This document shows, in pieces, positions 1 to 8,042 of a stretch of 64,000 bases of DNA. The stretch covers positions 1 to 64,000 of the forward strand of contig NZ_JWIB01000008.1 in the NCBI RefSeq assembly GCF_000813425.1. Direction: 5' to 3'. The notes beneath the pieces were generated by a model. That model made no database searches. It saw only the letters and a program-made list of their open reading frames with translations, and was not told where the DNA came from. The DNA is from Sporosarcina sp. ZBG7A (lineage in GTDB: Bacteria; Bacillota; Bacilli; Bacillales_A; Planococcaceae). Within the stretch, counting starts at the first letter, position 1, and each line of letters starts with the position of its first letter. A program made the position numbers and the translations under genes.

Positions 1-11
1 CCATCCGCTTT

Positions 12-791
12 TTACTGTTCAAGTAACGTATCTAATTGCGCCATTGTGGCCTCAGGAGAATTTGTGATAAATCCTGAAATGCCTGATTGCGCCAACTTAA
101 TGACGTCATCGGTCTCGTAATTTTCCACATATACAGTGATGTTCAGTTTGTTTAGAAATTGGATGAATCCCTCACTTGCGGGCTGAAATGGACCAATCTT
201 GCCCGCTAAAACGAAAAGGTCAGTCCGAGGACGATACAGATGACCGAAACGACTAGTATATGCTGCATATGCTTGCTTCTGTTCGGCCACGCCTGCTCCT
301 ACAGCGGCCATATGTTGTGTGTACAAGTTGAAACGATCCACTTGTTCATCATATTGACTGATGACAGCGACTTGTTCTTGAGCTTCACATTCTTCAAGCA
401 GTTTCCATAACTTAGAAGGCATCAGACTCCCTTCATAGGTATCTGGGGAATCAGCGATACGAATGATGAAAAGAAGATGTGGGTAAAGGGCGAGCATATC
501 TTTAAGTGAGCAATGGGAGGATTCTGGATGCTCATTGTTTACAAGAACGATTTCTTCATTGGCTGTTAGTTTTACATCCATAGCAAATCCGTGAACTCCT
601 AGGGAAGCAGCGTCAGCAGCTTGTTGCTCACTATTGGTGATGTCAGTTAATTGTTGAATAACAATAGGTCCTTCAAAGTGAAGCGCTTTTTTCCCTGGTC
701 TCGCGTTTGGACGGATGATTGCTTTTGAAGCGGCCCAGGCTGCTGCGCCCGCTGCACCGACGGAAAGGGCAACTTTTGTTTTTCTTCCCAT
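12..791 (-). CDS. Degenerate glycerophosphodiester phosphodiesterase-like protein
   Basis: A 259-residue protein with a short hydrophobic Ala/Gly-rich N-terminal segment (about residues 8–24), suggesting a membrane anchor. The rest resembles the GDPD fold: the strand GFAMDVKLT matches the family's IELDVQLT, and GFITNSPEA matches the family's closing ITD-P-D element. The residues that define active GDPD enzymes are altered: the first catalytic His-Arg-Gly is not visible, the Glu of ExD is Ala, and the His of the HD pair is Asn (VLVNNEH). I infer a pseudoenzyme or a strongly diverged phosphodiesterase. It is transcribed divergently from ylbG. The ATG at 791 has a good upstream GGAGG-like site. 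The assignment rests on motif similarity only. Confidence 0.6.
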   Translation of the reverse strand: MGRKTKVALSVGAAGAAAWAASKAIIRPNARPGKKALHFEGPIVIQQLTDITNSEQQAADAASLGVHGFAMDVKLTANEEIVLVNNEHPESSHCSLKDMLALYPHLLFIIRIADSPDTYEGSLMPSKLWKLLEECEAQEQVAVISQYDEQVDRFNLYTQHMAAVGAGVAEQKQAYAAYTSRFGHLYRPRTDLFVLAGKIGPFQPASEGFIQFLNKLNITVYVENYETDDVIKLAQSGISGFITNSPEATMAQLDTLLEQ

Positions 792-865
792 GTCAAATTC
801 CTCCTTGTTTTGAAACTGTTACGTTCATTATAAAACAAATCGGACGAACTGTCAGTAAAGTCTGG

Positions 866-895
866 TTGCGGCTTTTTTCAAACCTATGGTATTGT
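866..895 (+). promoter_or_regulatory. Candidate sigma-A promoter for ylbG
   Basis: TTGCGG (866–871), an 18-bp spacer and TATTGT (890–895), preceded by a TG extended -10 element. It lies 25 bp before the ylbG start. The hexamers are moderate matches only. Confidence 0.4.
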
Positions 896-919
896 AAGGG
901 GAAGAAAAGAGGGATACTA

Positions 920-1192
920 TTGGTTGATCGTCAAGGAGTTATCATTTATCTCCATCATCTGAAACAGGCGAAATCGTTCCGTAAATACGGACACGTTCAC
1001 TATATATCACGACGCATGAAGTACGTTGTCCTCTATTGCAGTCAAGACGACGTCGAGGACGTCATTCGTAAAGTCGAGAAGCTCTCGTCGGTAAAGAAAG
1101 CAATTCCTTCCTATCGACCGTTTGTGAGCACGGAATACGAGAATGTACGTCCTGACAAAGCCAAGGAATACGATTACAAAACAGGTCTATAA
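920..1192 (+). CDS. ylbG: YlbG, DUF2129 family protein
   Basis: A 90-residue cytosolic protein. From the start VDRQGVIIYLHHLKQAK onward it matches the DUF2129/YlbG family, including the conserved RKYGHVHYISRRMKYVVLY block and the PDKAKEYDYK tail. The open frame extends far upstream, but family length and the GAGGG-type site just before it favour the TTG at 920 as start. It lies two genes upstream of rsmD and coaD, as in B. subtilis, although ylbF is not beside it here. Its stop is only two bases from the stop of the convergent neighbour, with no terminator between them. The molecular function is unknown to me. Confidence 0.85.
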   Translation: MVDRQGVIIYLHHLKQAKSFRKYGHVHYISRRMKYVVLYCSQDDVEDVIRKVEKLSSVKKAIPSYRPFVSTEYENVRPDKAKEYDYKTGL

Positions 1193-1194
1193 GG

Positions 1195-1590
1195 TTAGTC
1201 GAGTGGCGGTAATAAGTGATTGAGCCGTAAAACTCCAGTTACGTATTGGTAGAACAACTTTGTTTCTGGAAACTCAGATGAATGTTTAAGTTCTACTGGA
1301 ATCGGCTTGCTGCCGACAGTTGCAGCGGCTTCTTCAAACATGAGTTGTCGTTTAGAAACACTTCCTTCTTTTGATGGGATTCCTTCCCGGCAAATATAGA
1401 TCGGGTAAAATCCACCTTCACCAGCAGGAGAGAAAGAAGCTGCTAAAGAAATGGAAGGTTTGCCATCTTTTGTGGTTGTTTTGAATAGGAAGGTTCTTTC
1501 AAGTCTGTTTGAGTTTGTAGTAATTAGTTCGCACAATTCAAAAATATCCGAGTACCCTTCACCTAGTTCGATGAATCGTTGTTGTCGCAT
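1195..1590 (-). CDS. DUF7147-type hypothetical protein
   Basis: A protein of about 131 residues beginning RQQRFIELGEGYSDIFEL. It contains YPIYICREGIP and ends with KLFYQYVTGVLRLNHLLPP. I recognise this as a small Bacillales family sometimes misannotated as methylthioribose kinase; it has no kinase motifs. A GTG at 1605 in the same frame is an alternative start. The ATG at 1590 fits the family N-terminus and the AAAGGTG site better. It is divergent from rsmD and convergent with ylbG. An inverted repeat (1613–1651) lies in its leader. The function is unknown. Confidence 0.65.
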   Translation of the reverse strand: MRQQRFIELGEGYSDIFELCELITTNSNRLERTFLFKTTTKDGKPSISLAASFSPAGEGGFYPIYICREGIPSKEGSVSKRQLMFEEAAATVGSKPIPVELKHSSEFPETKLFYQYVTGVLRLNHLLPPLD

Positions 1591-1612
1591 TTGTGATGCA
1601 CACACCTTTCAA

Positions 1613-1651
1613 AAAGAATCTTTTCCATCATAGCATGCTAAAGGATTCTTT
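1613..1651 (-). repeat. Inverted repeat in the leader of the DUF7147 gene
   Basis: AAAGAATCTTTT (1613–1624) pairs with AAAGGATTCTTT (1640–1651) around a 15-nt loop, with one imperfect pair. Read on the minus strand, the hairpin is followed by a short T run just before the ribosome binding site. It could be an attenuator or an operator shared with divergent rsmD. Confidence 0.5.
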
Positions 1652-1690
1652 GCAGATTGGTACGTAAGGGATAAATAAGGGAGTTACAAA

Positions 1691-2239
1691 ATGAGAGTGA
1701 TCGCTGGAACGAGAAGGGGAATCCCTTTAAAATCGATTACAGGAACGGATACAAGACCGACATCTGACAAAGTAAAAGAAGCGTTGTTTAGTAAAATTGG
1801 TCCTTTTTTCAACGGAGGCATTGCAGTCGAGTTATTCGGTGGAAGTGGCTCGCTTACTTTGGAAGCGCTCTCGCGTGGATCGGACAGCGCTTGGATTTTT
1901 GAGAAGAATCCTAAAGCATGTGCGATCATTAAAGCGAATGCTGAGAAATGTAAGTTTCAGGAGGAACTTCACATAGTTCGAGGGGATGCCAGATCGGCAG
2001 CTAGTATTTTTGCTAAAGCAGGTGTTCAAGCTGATTTATTATTTTTAGATCCACCCTATGCAAAAGAAGAATTTTACAATCTTGCTTTACAGTTTGTAGA
2101 ACAGGATTTGTTGTCAAATCATGCAATTATTGTTTGTGAACACGAAAAACAACTCACTCTTCCAACTTCATATGGTGCGTTTGCAACAGTAGGGACTACA
2201 GTGTATGGCGGAAGTGCAATCACTATTTACAAGAAATGA
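1691..2239 (+). CDS. rsmD: 16S rRNA (guanine(966)-N2)-methyltransferase RsmD
   Basis: A 182-residue SAM-dependent methyltransferase (B. subtilis YlbH) that methylates G966 of 16S rRNA. The family N-terminus MRVIAGTRRGIPLK is present. The SAM-binding glycine loop appears as ELFGGSGSLTLEALSRG near residue 47, and the catalytic DPPY motif is at residues 120–123. Length is normal. The ATG at 1691 follows a GGGAG-type site. coaD starts nine bases after its stop, so the two are surely cotranscribed, as in B. subtilis. Confidence 0.95.
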   Translation: MRVIAGTRRGIPLKSITGTDTRPTSDKVKEALFSKIGPFFNGGIAVELFGGSGSLTLEALSRGSDSAWIFEKNPKACAIIKANAEKCKFQEELHIVRGDARSAASIFAKAGVQADLLFLDPPYAKEEFYNLALQFVEQDLLSNHAIIVCEHEKQLTLPTSYGAFATVGTTVYGGSAITIYKK

Positions 2240-2728
<489 letters not shown>

Positions 2729-2735
2729 CAGAGCG

Positions 2736-2773
2736 AACAATGGGTATGGCAGTTGCCGTACCCATTGTTTTTG
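2736..2773 (+). terminator. Terminator after coaD
   Basis: AACAATGGGTA (2736–2746) pairs with TACCCATTGTT (2759–2769). The internal loop itself can pair (GGCA/TGCC). A T-rich run follows. Confidence 0.85.
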
Positions 2774-2866
2774 TTTAGCTCATTTTGTGAATTTGCTTTT
2801 AATTATAGGTTAACTGCGTTGATTGGATCTGAAGTGAATTTAACACTGGATCGCAAAAGCATTAAG

Positions 2867-3757
2867 TCAAAGAAGTATATAAAGAATCACAGGGACTGCT
2901 AGGACACTCCAGATACGACCAATTACATAAGGTTTGAGTGACAGTTCGGCAGAGCGCGCAATAACGAATACTTGCATGTGAATACTTAAGCCATTGATCG
3001 AGAGAATGGCGGCAATTAAATACGGAAAGATGGGGGAATTATAAAAATGCTGCGTAGCGGATTGCACACCAGATGTCATTTCGAAGAACGAAAGTACAAC
3101 TGTTTTCACAATCCCCATCTCCACTGATGCAGCGGCTTGTATAACAGTGGTCAGTACGTTGCCGAGAGAAGAAAAGAACACGACAGTTGTTGCAACTAAA
3201 ATGATAATGGATGAGCTTTCTTTAAAGGCATCCAATAGAGGCGCTGAACTTGGAGCTGAGGTGGGAACATTTTTTGGCATCTCGAGTTGAGAATTTCGTG
3301 ATGCCATTAACAAAAGAACGAATAGGAAAAACAGAATGTTAGCCACGTGTATTGCAATGAGTAGTTTCCATCCTGACATCGAATTTCCAAACAATTCGAG
3401 CCCCACATATCCCACAATGAACATTGGACCAGGTGCATGACAAGCTGCTAGTAGAAGGCTGCTTTCGTAAGCTGAAAGCTGCCCGTTTCGTTTCATTTCA
3501 CTTACTGTAACCGCCCCGACTGGAAATCCACCAAATGAGCCCAGAGTGTACGCTTTCAAGTAGCGCATCCAAGGAGGAGAAGAATTTTTGGAAACGGGTA
3601 ATTTTAAGAGCCATTGGGTTAGAATAATGTAAGGCAGTAAATAGGGGAGCAATGCCTGCACAAATAATTTCACGCCTGTCTCTGCGCCGTCATGTGCAAT
3701 CCCTGGTTGTAAAATGAATAAGGCGATGAGCGCCCAAATCATAATGACGTTAATCAT
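2867..3757 (-). CDS. ylbJ: YlbJ-like sporulation membrane protein (nucleoside-recognition/gate domain)
   Basis: About 296 residues from the ATG at 3757, starting MINVIMIWALIALF. The frame is open further upstream, but that part is charged and unlike the family. The protein is polytopic, with several hydrophobic helices and the family-typical ALLPYLLPYII and SFGGFPVGAVTVSEM segments (the latter equal to SGYPSGAK in B. subtilis YlbJ). It is clearly shorter than the roughly 400-residue B. subtilis protein. YlbJ is a sigma-E-regulated protein needed for normal spore formation. The gene is divergent from ylbL, and ylbK is missing between them. A short ORF with a strong ribosome site overlaps its start. 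Confidence 0.75.
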   Translation of the reverse strand: MINVIMIWALIALFILQPGIAHDGAETGVKLFVQALLPYLLPYIILTQWLLKLPVSKNSSPPWMRYLKAYTLGSFGGFPVGAVTVSEMKRNGQLSAYESSLLLAACHAPGPMFIVGYVGLELFGNSMSGWKLLIAIHVANILFFLFVLLLMASRNSQLEMPKNVPTSAPSSAPLLDAFKESSSIIILVATTVVFFSSLGNVLTTVIQAAASVEMGIVKTVVLSFFEMTSGVQSATQHFYNSPIFPYLIAAILSINGLSIHMQVFVIARSAELSLKPYVIGRIWSVLAVPVILYILL

Positions 3758-3792
3758 GCTTCTCTTGCAAGTATAGGTAGCTTTGTTTGCAC
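3754..3792 (-). CDS. Possible 12-codon leader ORF coupled to ylbJ
   Basis: GTG at 3792 is preceded by GAAAGGAG at an ideal distance of eight bases. It opens a 12-codon frame that stops at TGA (3756–3754), overlapping the ylbJ ATG as ATGA. The ylbJ ATG has only a weak site of its own, so translational coupling is plausible. The peptide resembles nothing I know. Confidence 0.35.
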   Translation of the reverse strand: MQTKLPILAREA

Positions 3793-3916
3793 GCTTGCGG
3801 CTCCTTTCTCTAATGTGTGAGAAGCTCAAACAAAAAACATTGTGCCGCTCTTTTTTCGGATGGTACACTTAACCATATGTAAAATAGGTACAGGCTATTA
3901 ATGGAGGTGCAGGAAA

Positions 3917-4966
3917 ATTACATTTAAACGAATTGGCATAACCGCAATGCTTACAATTTTGATTGCATTGTTCATGCTCTATCCACTTGACAGTTACATA
4001 TCCCAACCTGGTGGCGCCTATGAATTATCACCACTCGTCAAAGTGGAAGACGGCGACGAAGACGATTCAGGAACGTTTAGTCTCATGACAATTTCTGTTG
4101 GGAAAGCAACACCTGCAACCTATTTTTGGTCTAAGGTTTCAGACAAAATGCAGTTACTTCCAGCGAACAAAGTAAGACGCCATGGCGAGAGTGATCAGGA
4201 ATACAATGTGCGGCAGTTGCGGTTGATGAGTGATTCACAATTCAACGCTATTACAGTTGCCTTTGAAAAGGCCGGGAAACCGGTGGACATTGATTTTGCT
4301 GGCATTTACATTCAACACGTCGTAGAGGGAAGTGCATCAGACGGAAAACTAAAAGCGGGTGATCGAGTTGTTGGAGTAGACGGAAAGCCGCTGATTGAGC
4401 CTGATCAGTTCGCTACTTATATTGCAGATCAGCGTAAAGGTGACACAATTCAAGTTGAAGCAGAGCGAGACAAGAAAAAATTCCAAACAGACATTACATT
4501 AAAAGAAATTCCGGAAGCAAAAGGAAAAGTAGGACTAGGGATTCAATTTTTAGAAGATCGCTCACTGAAAACGATTCCGAAAGTGAATTTCAATACATCT
4601 GAAATCGGAGGTCCTTCTGCGGGATTAATGTTTACTTTGGAAATTATTAACCAATTAAAATCGGGAGATATCTCAAAAGGATATACCATTGCGGGAACCG
4701 GTGAAATGATGCCAGGTGGAACTGTTGGGCGAATCGGTGGGATAGACTTTAAAGTCATGGCAGCTGATCGTGATGGGATGGAAATCTTCTTCGCTCCAGA
4801 TGACGATTTACCTGAAGAAGTGAAAGCTGCGAACCCAGGCATTAAGACCAATTATGAAGAAGCCGCAGAAACCGCAAAAAAAATAGGTACGAAAATGAAA
4901 ATCGTACCCGTTAAAACCGTGGATGATGCATTGAGCTATCTAGAGAAGTTAGAACCGAAAAAATGA
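3917..4966 (+). CDS. ylbL: YlbL, PDZ and Lon-type (S16) serine protease
   Basis: A membrane-anchored protease of about 349 residues. It has an N-terminal hydrophobic helix, then a PDZ domain (GIYIQHVVEGSASDGKLKAGD), then a Lon-like domain. The catalytic dyad is Ser234 in GGPSAGLM and Lys279 in IDFKVMAA. The first ATG (3947) lies far from any ribosome site and would cut the N-terminus. GGAGGTG at 3904–3910 sits nine bases before an ATT codon at 3917, and an in-frame TAA lies at 3899. The likely start is therefore ATT, giving a basic TFKRIG stretch ahead of the helix. The stop is one base from the convergent tmcAL stop. Confidence 0.88.
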   Translation: MTFKRIGITAMLTILIALFMLYPLDSYISQPGGAYELSPLVKVEDGDEDDSGTFSLMTISVGKATPATYFWSKVSDKMQLLPANKVRRHGESDQEYNVRQLRLMSDSQFNAITVAFEKAGKPVDIDFAGIYIQHVVEGSASDGKLKAGDRVVGVDGKPLIEPDQFATYIADQRKGDTIQVEAERDKKKFQTDITLKEIPEAKGKVGLGIQFLEDRSLKTIPKVNFNTSEIGGPSAGLMFTLEIINQLKSGDISKGYTIAGTGEMMPGGTVGRIGGIDFKVMAADRDGMEIFFAPDDDLPEEVKAANPGIKTNYEEAAETAKKIGTKMKIVPVKTVDDALSYLEKLEPKK

Positions 4967-4967
4967 G

Positions 4968-6182
4968 TTAGTCTTTCCGGATCGGAGGGATCCTATAGTC
5001 AAGCCCGAGCTGTGGCTGGGTTGAATCAATGCCAAAAGCGTACAAATCCGAAATAGTCGCAGAGAAGATAGCAGACGCACTTTCGGAATTGGCTAGGCGG
5101 CTAACTACAGGCAGTTTCATCTCCTCTTTCATTTCTTTCAAATAGGATTGGCCGATGGATGTCATTCCTAAGAGTCGCAAGTGATCTGGATTCTGCATGG
5201 ATTCTCGATCATTGTATGTGAAACCTGTGAAGATATGAGTAAGCATGCGTTGGATCCGTGTCCAGGTGTATCGCTTCGATTTTACGATTGCCATGAATTG
5301 CTGAAACGTATCAGCTTTTTTTGCTGCTTTGTACAAAAGGTTTTCAAGTCCTTCTGAAACATCTGCAATGGTTGCAAGCCACAGGGGACCTTCACGCAGG
5401 ATTTGGAATCGAAGAAGTGGATAAAAGCTATCCCAGCTACCAAAACGTCCGCGCTGCACAAGCCAATCGTTGAGTGATTGAACAACTGAATGGGGTACAA
5501 ACTGCTGAATGTTCTCTGTGCTCTTGCTTTCGAAAAACGCTTTTCGGATACCTGTTGCACTTGCAATTGCCGTGTCATGCGTAACATCATCATGATATCC
5601 GGCACCAAGTCGTGGGAGGGTTGTGGGAACCATTGCAGACCCCATTTTTCTAGCTGATTCCATATAGTGAAAACCTAAAATGTTATTAGGTAGCGATAAA
5701 TCCACAGTCTCATGTTCGGTATTAGTAGAACGAATGAGTGTTGAGTAGGCTCTGTTCAATGCTTTTGGATAGCTTATGCCTTCTTGAACTGCATCCCGGA
5801 TAGTGTCGTCATACTGAGTTTGAACCGATTCTATTCGGTTCAGCGTTTCAATAAAGGGGGCGATTGAACCGTTTTCACTTCCGAAACAATAACTGGAGCA
5901 CCCAGCAGCATCTAAAAGTTGGATAGCACCGGATGCAAACGAAGGTGCGTTTGAGGTTGCACGTTCGTAAGGTAATTCGAAAACTAGGTCGACTCCATTG
6001 TCAATGGCCATTTTTGTACGTGTCCATTTGTCGATTAGTGCAGGTTCACCACGCTGCAGAAAGTTTCCACTCATTACTGCGATAACTAAATCTGATTCGG
6101 TTTGAGCTTTCGCAGAGATTGCATGGTGCAAGTGTCCGTTGTGAAAAGGATTATATTCTACAACAATGCCAACAGCTTTCAT
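4968..6182 (-). CDS. tmcAL: tRNA(Met) cytidine acetate ligase TmcAL
   Basis: A 404-residue protein (B. subtilis YlbM) that uses acetate and ATP to make N4-acetylcytidine at position 34 of elongator tRNA(Met). The nucleotidyltransferase motif HNGH is at residues 14–17 in VVEYNPFHNGHLHH. SGNFLQRGEPA and FELPYERATSNAPSFASGAI are also family hallmarks. Length is typical. The ATG at 6182 is preceded by a GGAG-type site. It is divergent from ylbN and convergent with ylbL, with only one base separating the two stops, so the transcripts probably overlap. Confidence 0.93.
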   Translation of the reverse strand: MKAVGIVVEYNPFHNGHLHHAISAKAQTESDLVIAVMSGNFLQRGEPALIDKWTRTKMAIDNGVDLVFELPYERATSNAPSFASGAIQLLDAAGCSSYCFGSENGSIAPFIETLNRIESVQTQYDDTIRDAVQEGISYPKALNRAYSTLIRSTNTEHETVDLSLPNNILGFHYMESARKMGSAMVPTTLPRLGAGYHDDVTHDTAIASATGIRKAFFESKSTENIQQFVPHSVVQSLNDWLVQRGRFGSWDSFYPLLRFQILREGPLWLATIADVSEGLENLLYKAAKKADTFQQFMAIVKSKRYTWTRIQRMLTHIFTGFTYNDRESMQNPDHLRLLGMTSIGQSYLKEMKEEMKLPVVSRLANSESASAIFSATISDLYAFGIDSTQPQLGLDYRIPPIRKD

Positions 6183-6257
6183 GGAAAATCACTCCTGTTT
6201 GAAGAATTCTATTCGTTTAGTATAATGAACTAAGCGTTCAAGTGACAAGAAAATATC

Positions 6258-6286
6258 TTGACATCTTTTTTTATCCGCTATATAAT
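6258..6286 (+). promoter_or_regulatory. Sigma-A promoter of ylbN–rpmF
   Basis: A perfect TTGACA (6258–6263), a 17-bp spacer and a perfect TATAAT (6281–6286), 27 bp before the ylbN start. It is the best consensus promoter in the window. Confidence 0.9.
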
Positions 6287-6313
6287 CAAAAGTGTTGTCT
6301 TGAGGTGATAGGC

Positions 6314-6850
6314 ATGAAATGGTCAATTCATCAATTGCGTAAGTTCAGGCAGGGAGCAGCAATGCCGCTTGACGAAGTGGTTGATCTTGGATCTGTAAGG
6401 GAAAGAAACCCGGAAATCCGGGCAATTTCACCTGTTCAGTTAAAAGGAAGTTGTACAGTTGGTTCGAAAAAGATATCGTTTCATTTCCATTTGGAAGGTT
6501 CGTTGACATTACCATGTGCTCGCACATGGGAAGATGTTCATTTTCCGTTCTCTATTGAGTCGGACGAGCAATACAGCTGGGATGAAGACGTGTTAGCACA
6601 AGACGATGAAATCCACCCGATTACGGGAGATGTAGTCGATCCAATGCCAATCTTTGAAGAACTCATTCTTTTGGAAATACCATTACAGGTCTACTGTGAT
6701 GATGCGGAAACCATGACGGAAGCCTCCGGCACGGGTTGGTCGTATGCGACTGACGAAGAGTACAATCTACAATTGACAGAAGAACAGGATAAGAAAACGG
6801 ATCCTAGACTTGCAGGCTTAGCAAGATTTTTTGAATCCGATAACGACTAG
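6314..6850 (+). CDS. ylbN: YceD/DUF177 family protein YlbN
   Basis: 178 residues from the ATG at 6314, which has GAGGTG seven bases upstream. The frame runs further back, but the consensus promoter lies inside that upstream part, so the internal start is right. The protein has the DUF177 (YceD) features: an N-terminal KWSIHQLRKF, a middle SLTLPCARTWEDVHFPF, and an acidic C-terminus ending in DPRLAGLARFF. The family is almost always encoded just before rpmF, as here. It has been linked to rRNA accumulation or processing in plants and bacteria. The precise role is uncertain. Confidence 0.9.
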   Translation: MKWSIHQLRKFRQGAAMPLDEVVDLGSVRERNPEIRAISPVQLKGSCTVGSKKISFHFHLEGSLTLPCARTWEDVHFPFSIESDEQYSWDEDVLAQDDEIHPITGDVVDPMPIFEELILLEIPLQVYCDDAETMTEASGTGWSYATDEEYNLQLTEEQDKKTDPRLAGLARFFESDND

Positions 6851-6874
6851 TCGAAATAAAGGAGGTGCCCTCTA

Positions 6875-7048
6875 ATGGCAGTACCAAAGAGAAGAACATC
6901 TAAAACCAAAAAGAACATGCGCCGTACACATTACAAGTTACAAGTTCCAGGTATGACAACTTGTGAAAACTGTGGTGAAATGAAATTGGCACACCGCATC
7001 TGTAAGTCTTGCGGTCAATACAAAGGGAAAGTTGTTGTAGGCGAATAA
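6875..7048 (+). CDS. rpmF: 50S ribosomal protein L32
   Basis: 57 residues starting [17 protein letters not shown], the standard L32 N-terminus. Two CxxC pairs (CENC and CKSC) make this the zinc-binding form of L32. AGGAGGTG lies just upstream of the ATG. It is cotranscribed with ylbN from the promoter at 6258 and followed by a strong terminator. Confidence 0.97.
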   Translation: MAVPKRRTSKTKKNMRRTHYKLQVPGMTTCENCGEMKLAHRICKSCGQYKGKVVVGE

Positions 7049-7090
7049 TTAGATTCTGCCGCAACTCCCGGATAGCATTTGCTATCTTAA

Positions 7091-7128
7091 GACTACCGTG
7101 AGACCATGGCTCACGGTAGTCTTTTTTT
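7091..7128 (+). terminator. Terminator after rpmF
   Basis: A perfect 12-bp stem, GACTACCGTGAG (7091–7102) with CTCACGGTAGTC (7110–7121), followed by seven T. Confidence 0.95.
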
Positions 7129-7153
7129 ATACATATAATTAGGAGGCATCAGC

Positions 7154-7909
7154 ATGTCAGTTAACATTACATCTGATCAGGGAATTGTCACGTTTACAAT
7201 AACGCGCCCTGAAGTTCGCAATGCCGTAAATCATGAAGTGATGGATGGTCTTGAACAATTCATTGACTTGGTTGAAAAAGATGTTGATATAAAATGGGGT
7301 GTTGTCACGTCTGAAGGTGGAGAAGCTTTTTGTTCGGGAGGAGATCTCGGAGAGTTCCATTCGTTAGAAACGTCTGCACAAGCACTTCCTATGCTCTCTC
7401 GAATGACAGAGTTGTTATACAGACTTGCAACGTTACCAATCCCGGTCATTGCACTGATGGATGGTACAGCAGTCGGTGGTGGTTGTGAAATTGCATCGGC
7501 TTGTGATTATAGATTGATGAAATCAGGTGCTAAAGCAGGATTCATCCAAGGGACGCTTGCGATTACAACTGGCTGGGGTGGCGCATCGTTGCTATATGAA
7601 AAAGAACCGGGGCATAGTGCTATCCTTCAACTATTAACTGAAGCGCGTGTCCATACAGCTGAAGACTTAGCTGAACGGGGATGGATAACGGAATTGTATA
7701 CAGGCGACAAACAAGTCGCACTTGACCGATTCACTTCGAAATTCGAACATATCCATTCTTCAGTGATGCGTGCTTATAAAGCGATTGCAATCCGTAAATG
7801 GGAACGGTCAGATTTGAAAAATAGAATGATTGAAGAGTGCAAGCAGTGTTCAATTCTCTGGGAATCTGAAGCGCATCATGCGGCTGTTCATCAATTTCGT
7901 AGCCGGTAA
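7154..7909 (+). CDS. Crotonase-fold protein, possibly a malonyl-type acyl-CoA decarboxylase
   Basis: A 251-residue enoyl-CoA hydratase/isomerase superfamily member. The oxyanion-hole elements are visible (AFCSGGDL near 59–65 and VGGGCEIAS near 107–115). Glu112 matches the first hydratase Glu. The second hydratase Glu, normally in a PE pair, is absent: the segment reads FIQGTLAITTGWGG (130–143). The GWGG element recalls ethylmalonyl/methylmalonyl-CoA decarboxylases such as ECHDC1. The next genes encode a biotin carrier and an acyl-CoA carboxyltransferase, so removing stray carboxylated acyl-CoA is a possible role. Simple annotation as enoyl-CoA hydratase remains the fallback. The start has AGGAGG upstream. 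Confidence 0.75.
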   Translation: MSVNITSDQGIVTFTITRPEVRNAVNHEVMDGLEQFIDLVEKDVDIKWGVVTSEGGEAFCSGGDLGEFHSLETSAQALPMLSRMTELLYRLATLPIPVIALMDGTAVGGGCEIASACDYRLMKSGAKAGFIQGTLAITTGWGGASLLYEKEPGHSAILQLLTEARVHTAEDLAERGWITELYTGDKQVALDRFTSKFEHIHSSVMRAYKAIAIRKWERSDLKNRMIEECKQCSILWESEAHHAAVHQFRSR

Positions 7910-7953
7910 ACACTTCTTCAATAGATTGAATATTCAAAAGATAAACGAATAGT

Positions 7954-7967
7954 TGAAAACGGTTTCA
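7954..7967 (+). promoter_or_regulatory. CcpA catabolite-response element (cre)
   Basis: TGAAAACGGTTTCA fits the cre consensus TGWAANCGNTNWCA at every defined position. It lies about 75 bp before the biotin-carrier gene, overlapping a weak TTGAAA -35-like hexamer (7953–7958). This implies glucose-dependent repression of the carboxylase genes. Confidence 0.65.
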
Positions 7968-7989
7968 TTGTTCAGATAAACTAGTAAAT

Positions 7990-8012
7990 AGATAAATGAA
8001 AATCATCTATCT
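7990..8012 (+). repeat. Inverted repeat upstream of the biotin-carrier gene
   Basis: AGATAAATGA (7990–7999) and TCATCTATCT (8003–8012) form a 10-bp near-perfect inverted repeat around a 3-nt centre. It lies between the cre and the ribosome site. No T run follows, so it looks more like an operator or leader hairpin than a terminator. A separate perfect 12-bp palindrome, TTGAATATTCAA, is at 7926–7937. Confidence 0.5.
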
Positions 8013-8042
8013 GCAGCAAACAAAGTTGAGGAGGAACACAAT

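Noticed and set aside
719-919. Long N-terminal extension of ylbG
   Set aside because: It overlaps the divergent gene's 5' end and the likely promoter, and family members begin at the VDRQG segment.
7134-7139. TATAAT as a promoter for the crotonase gene
   Set aside because: It lies directly against the ribosome site, and its -35 would fall in the rpmF terminator; the transcript would lack a leader.
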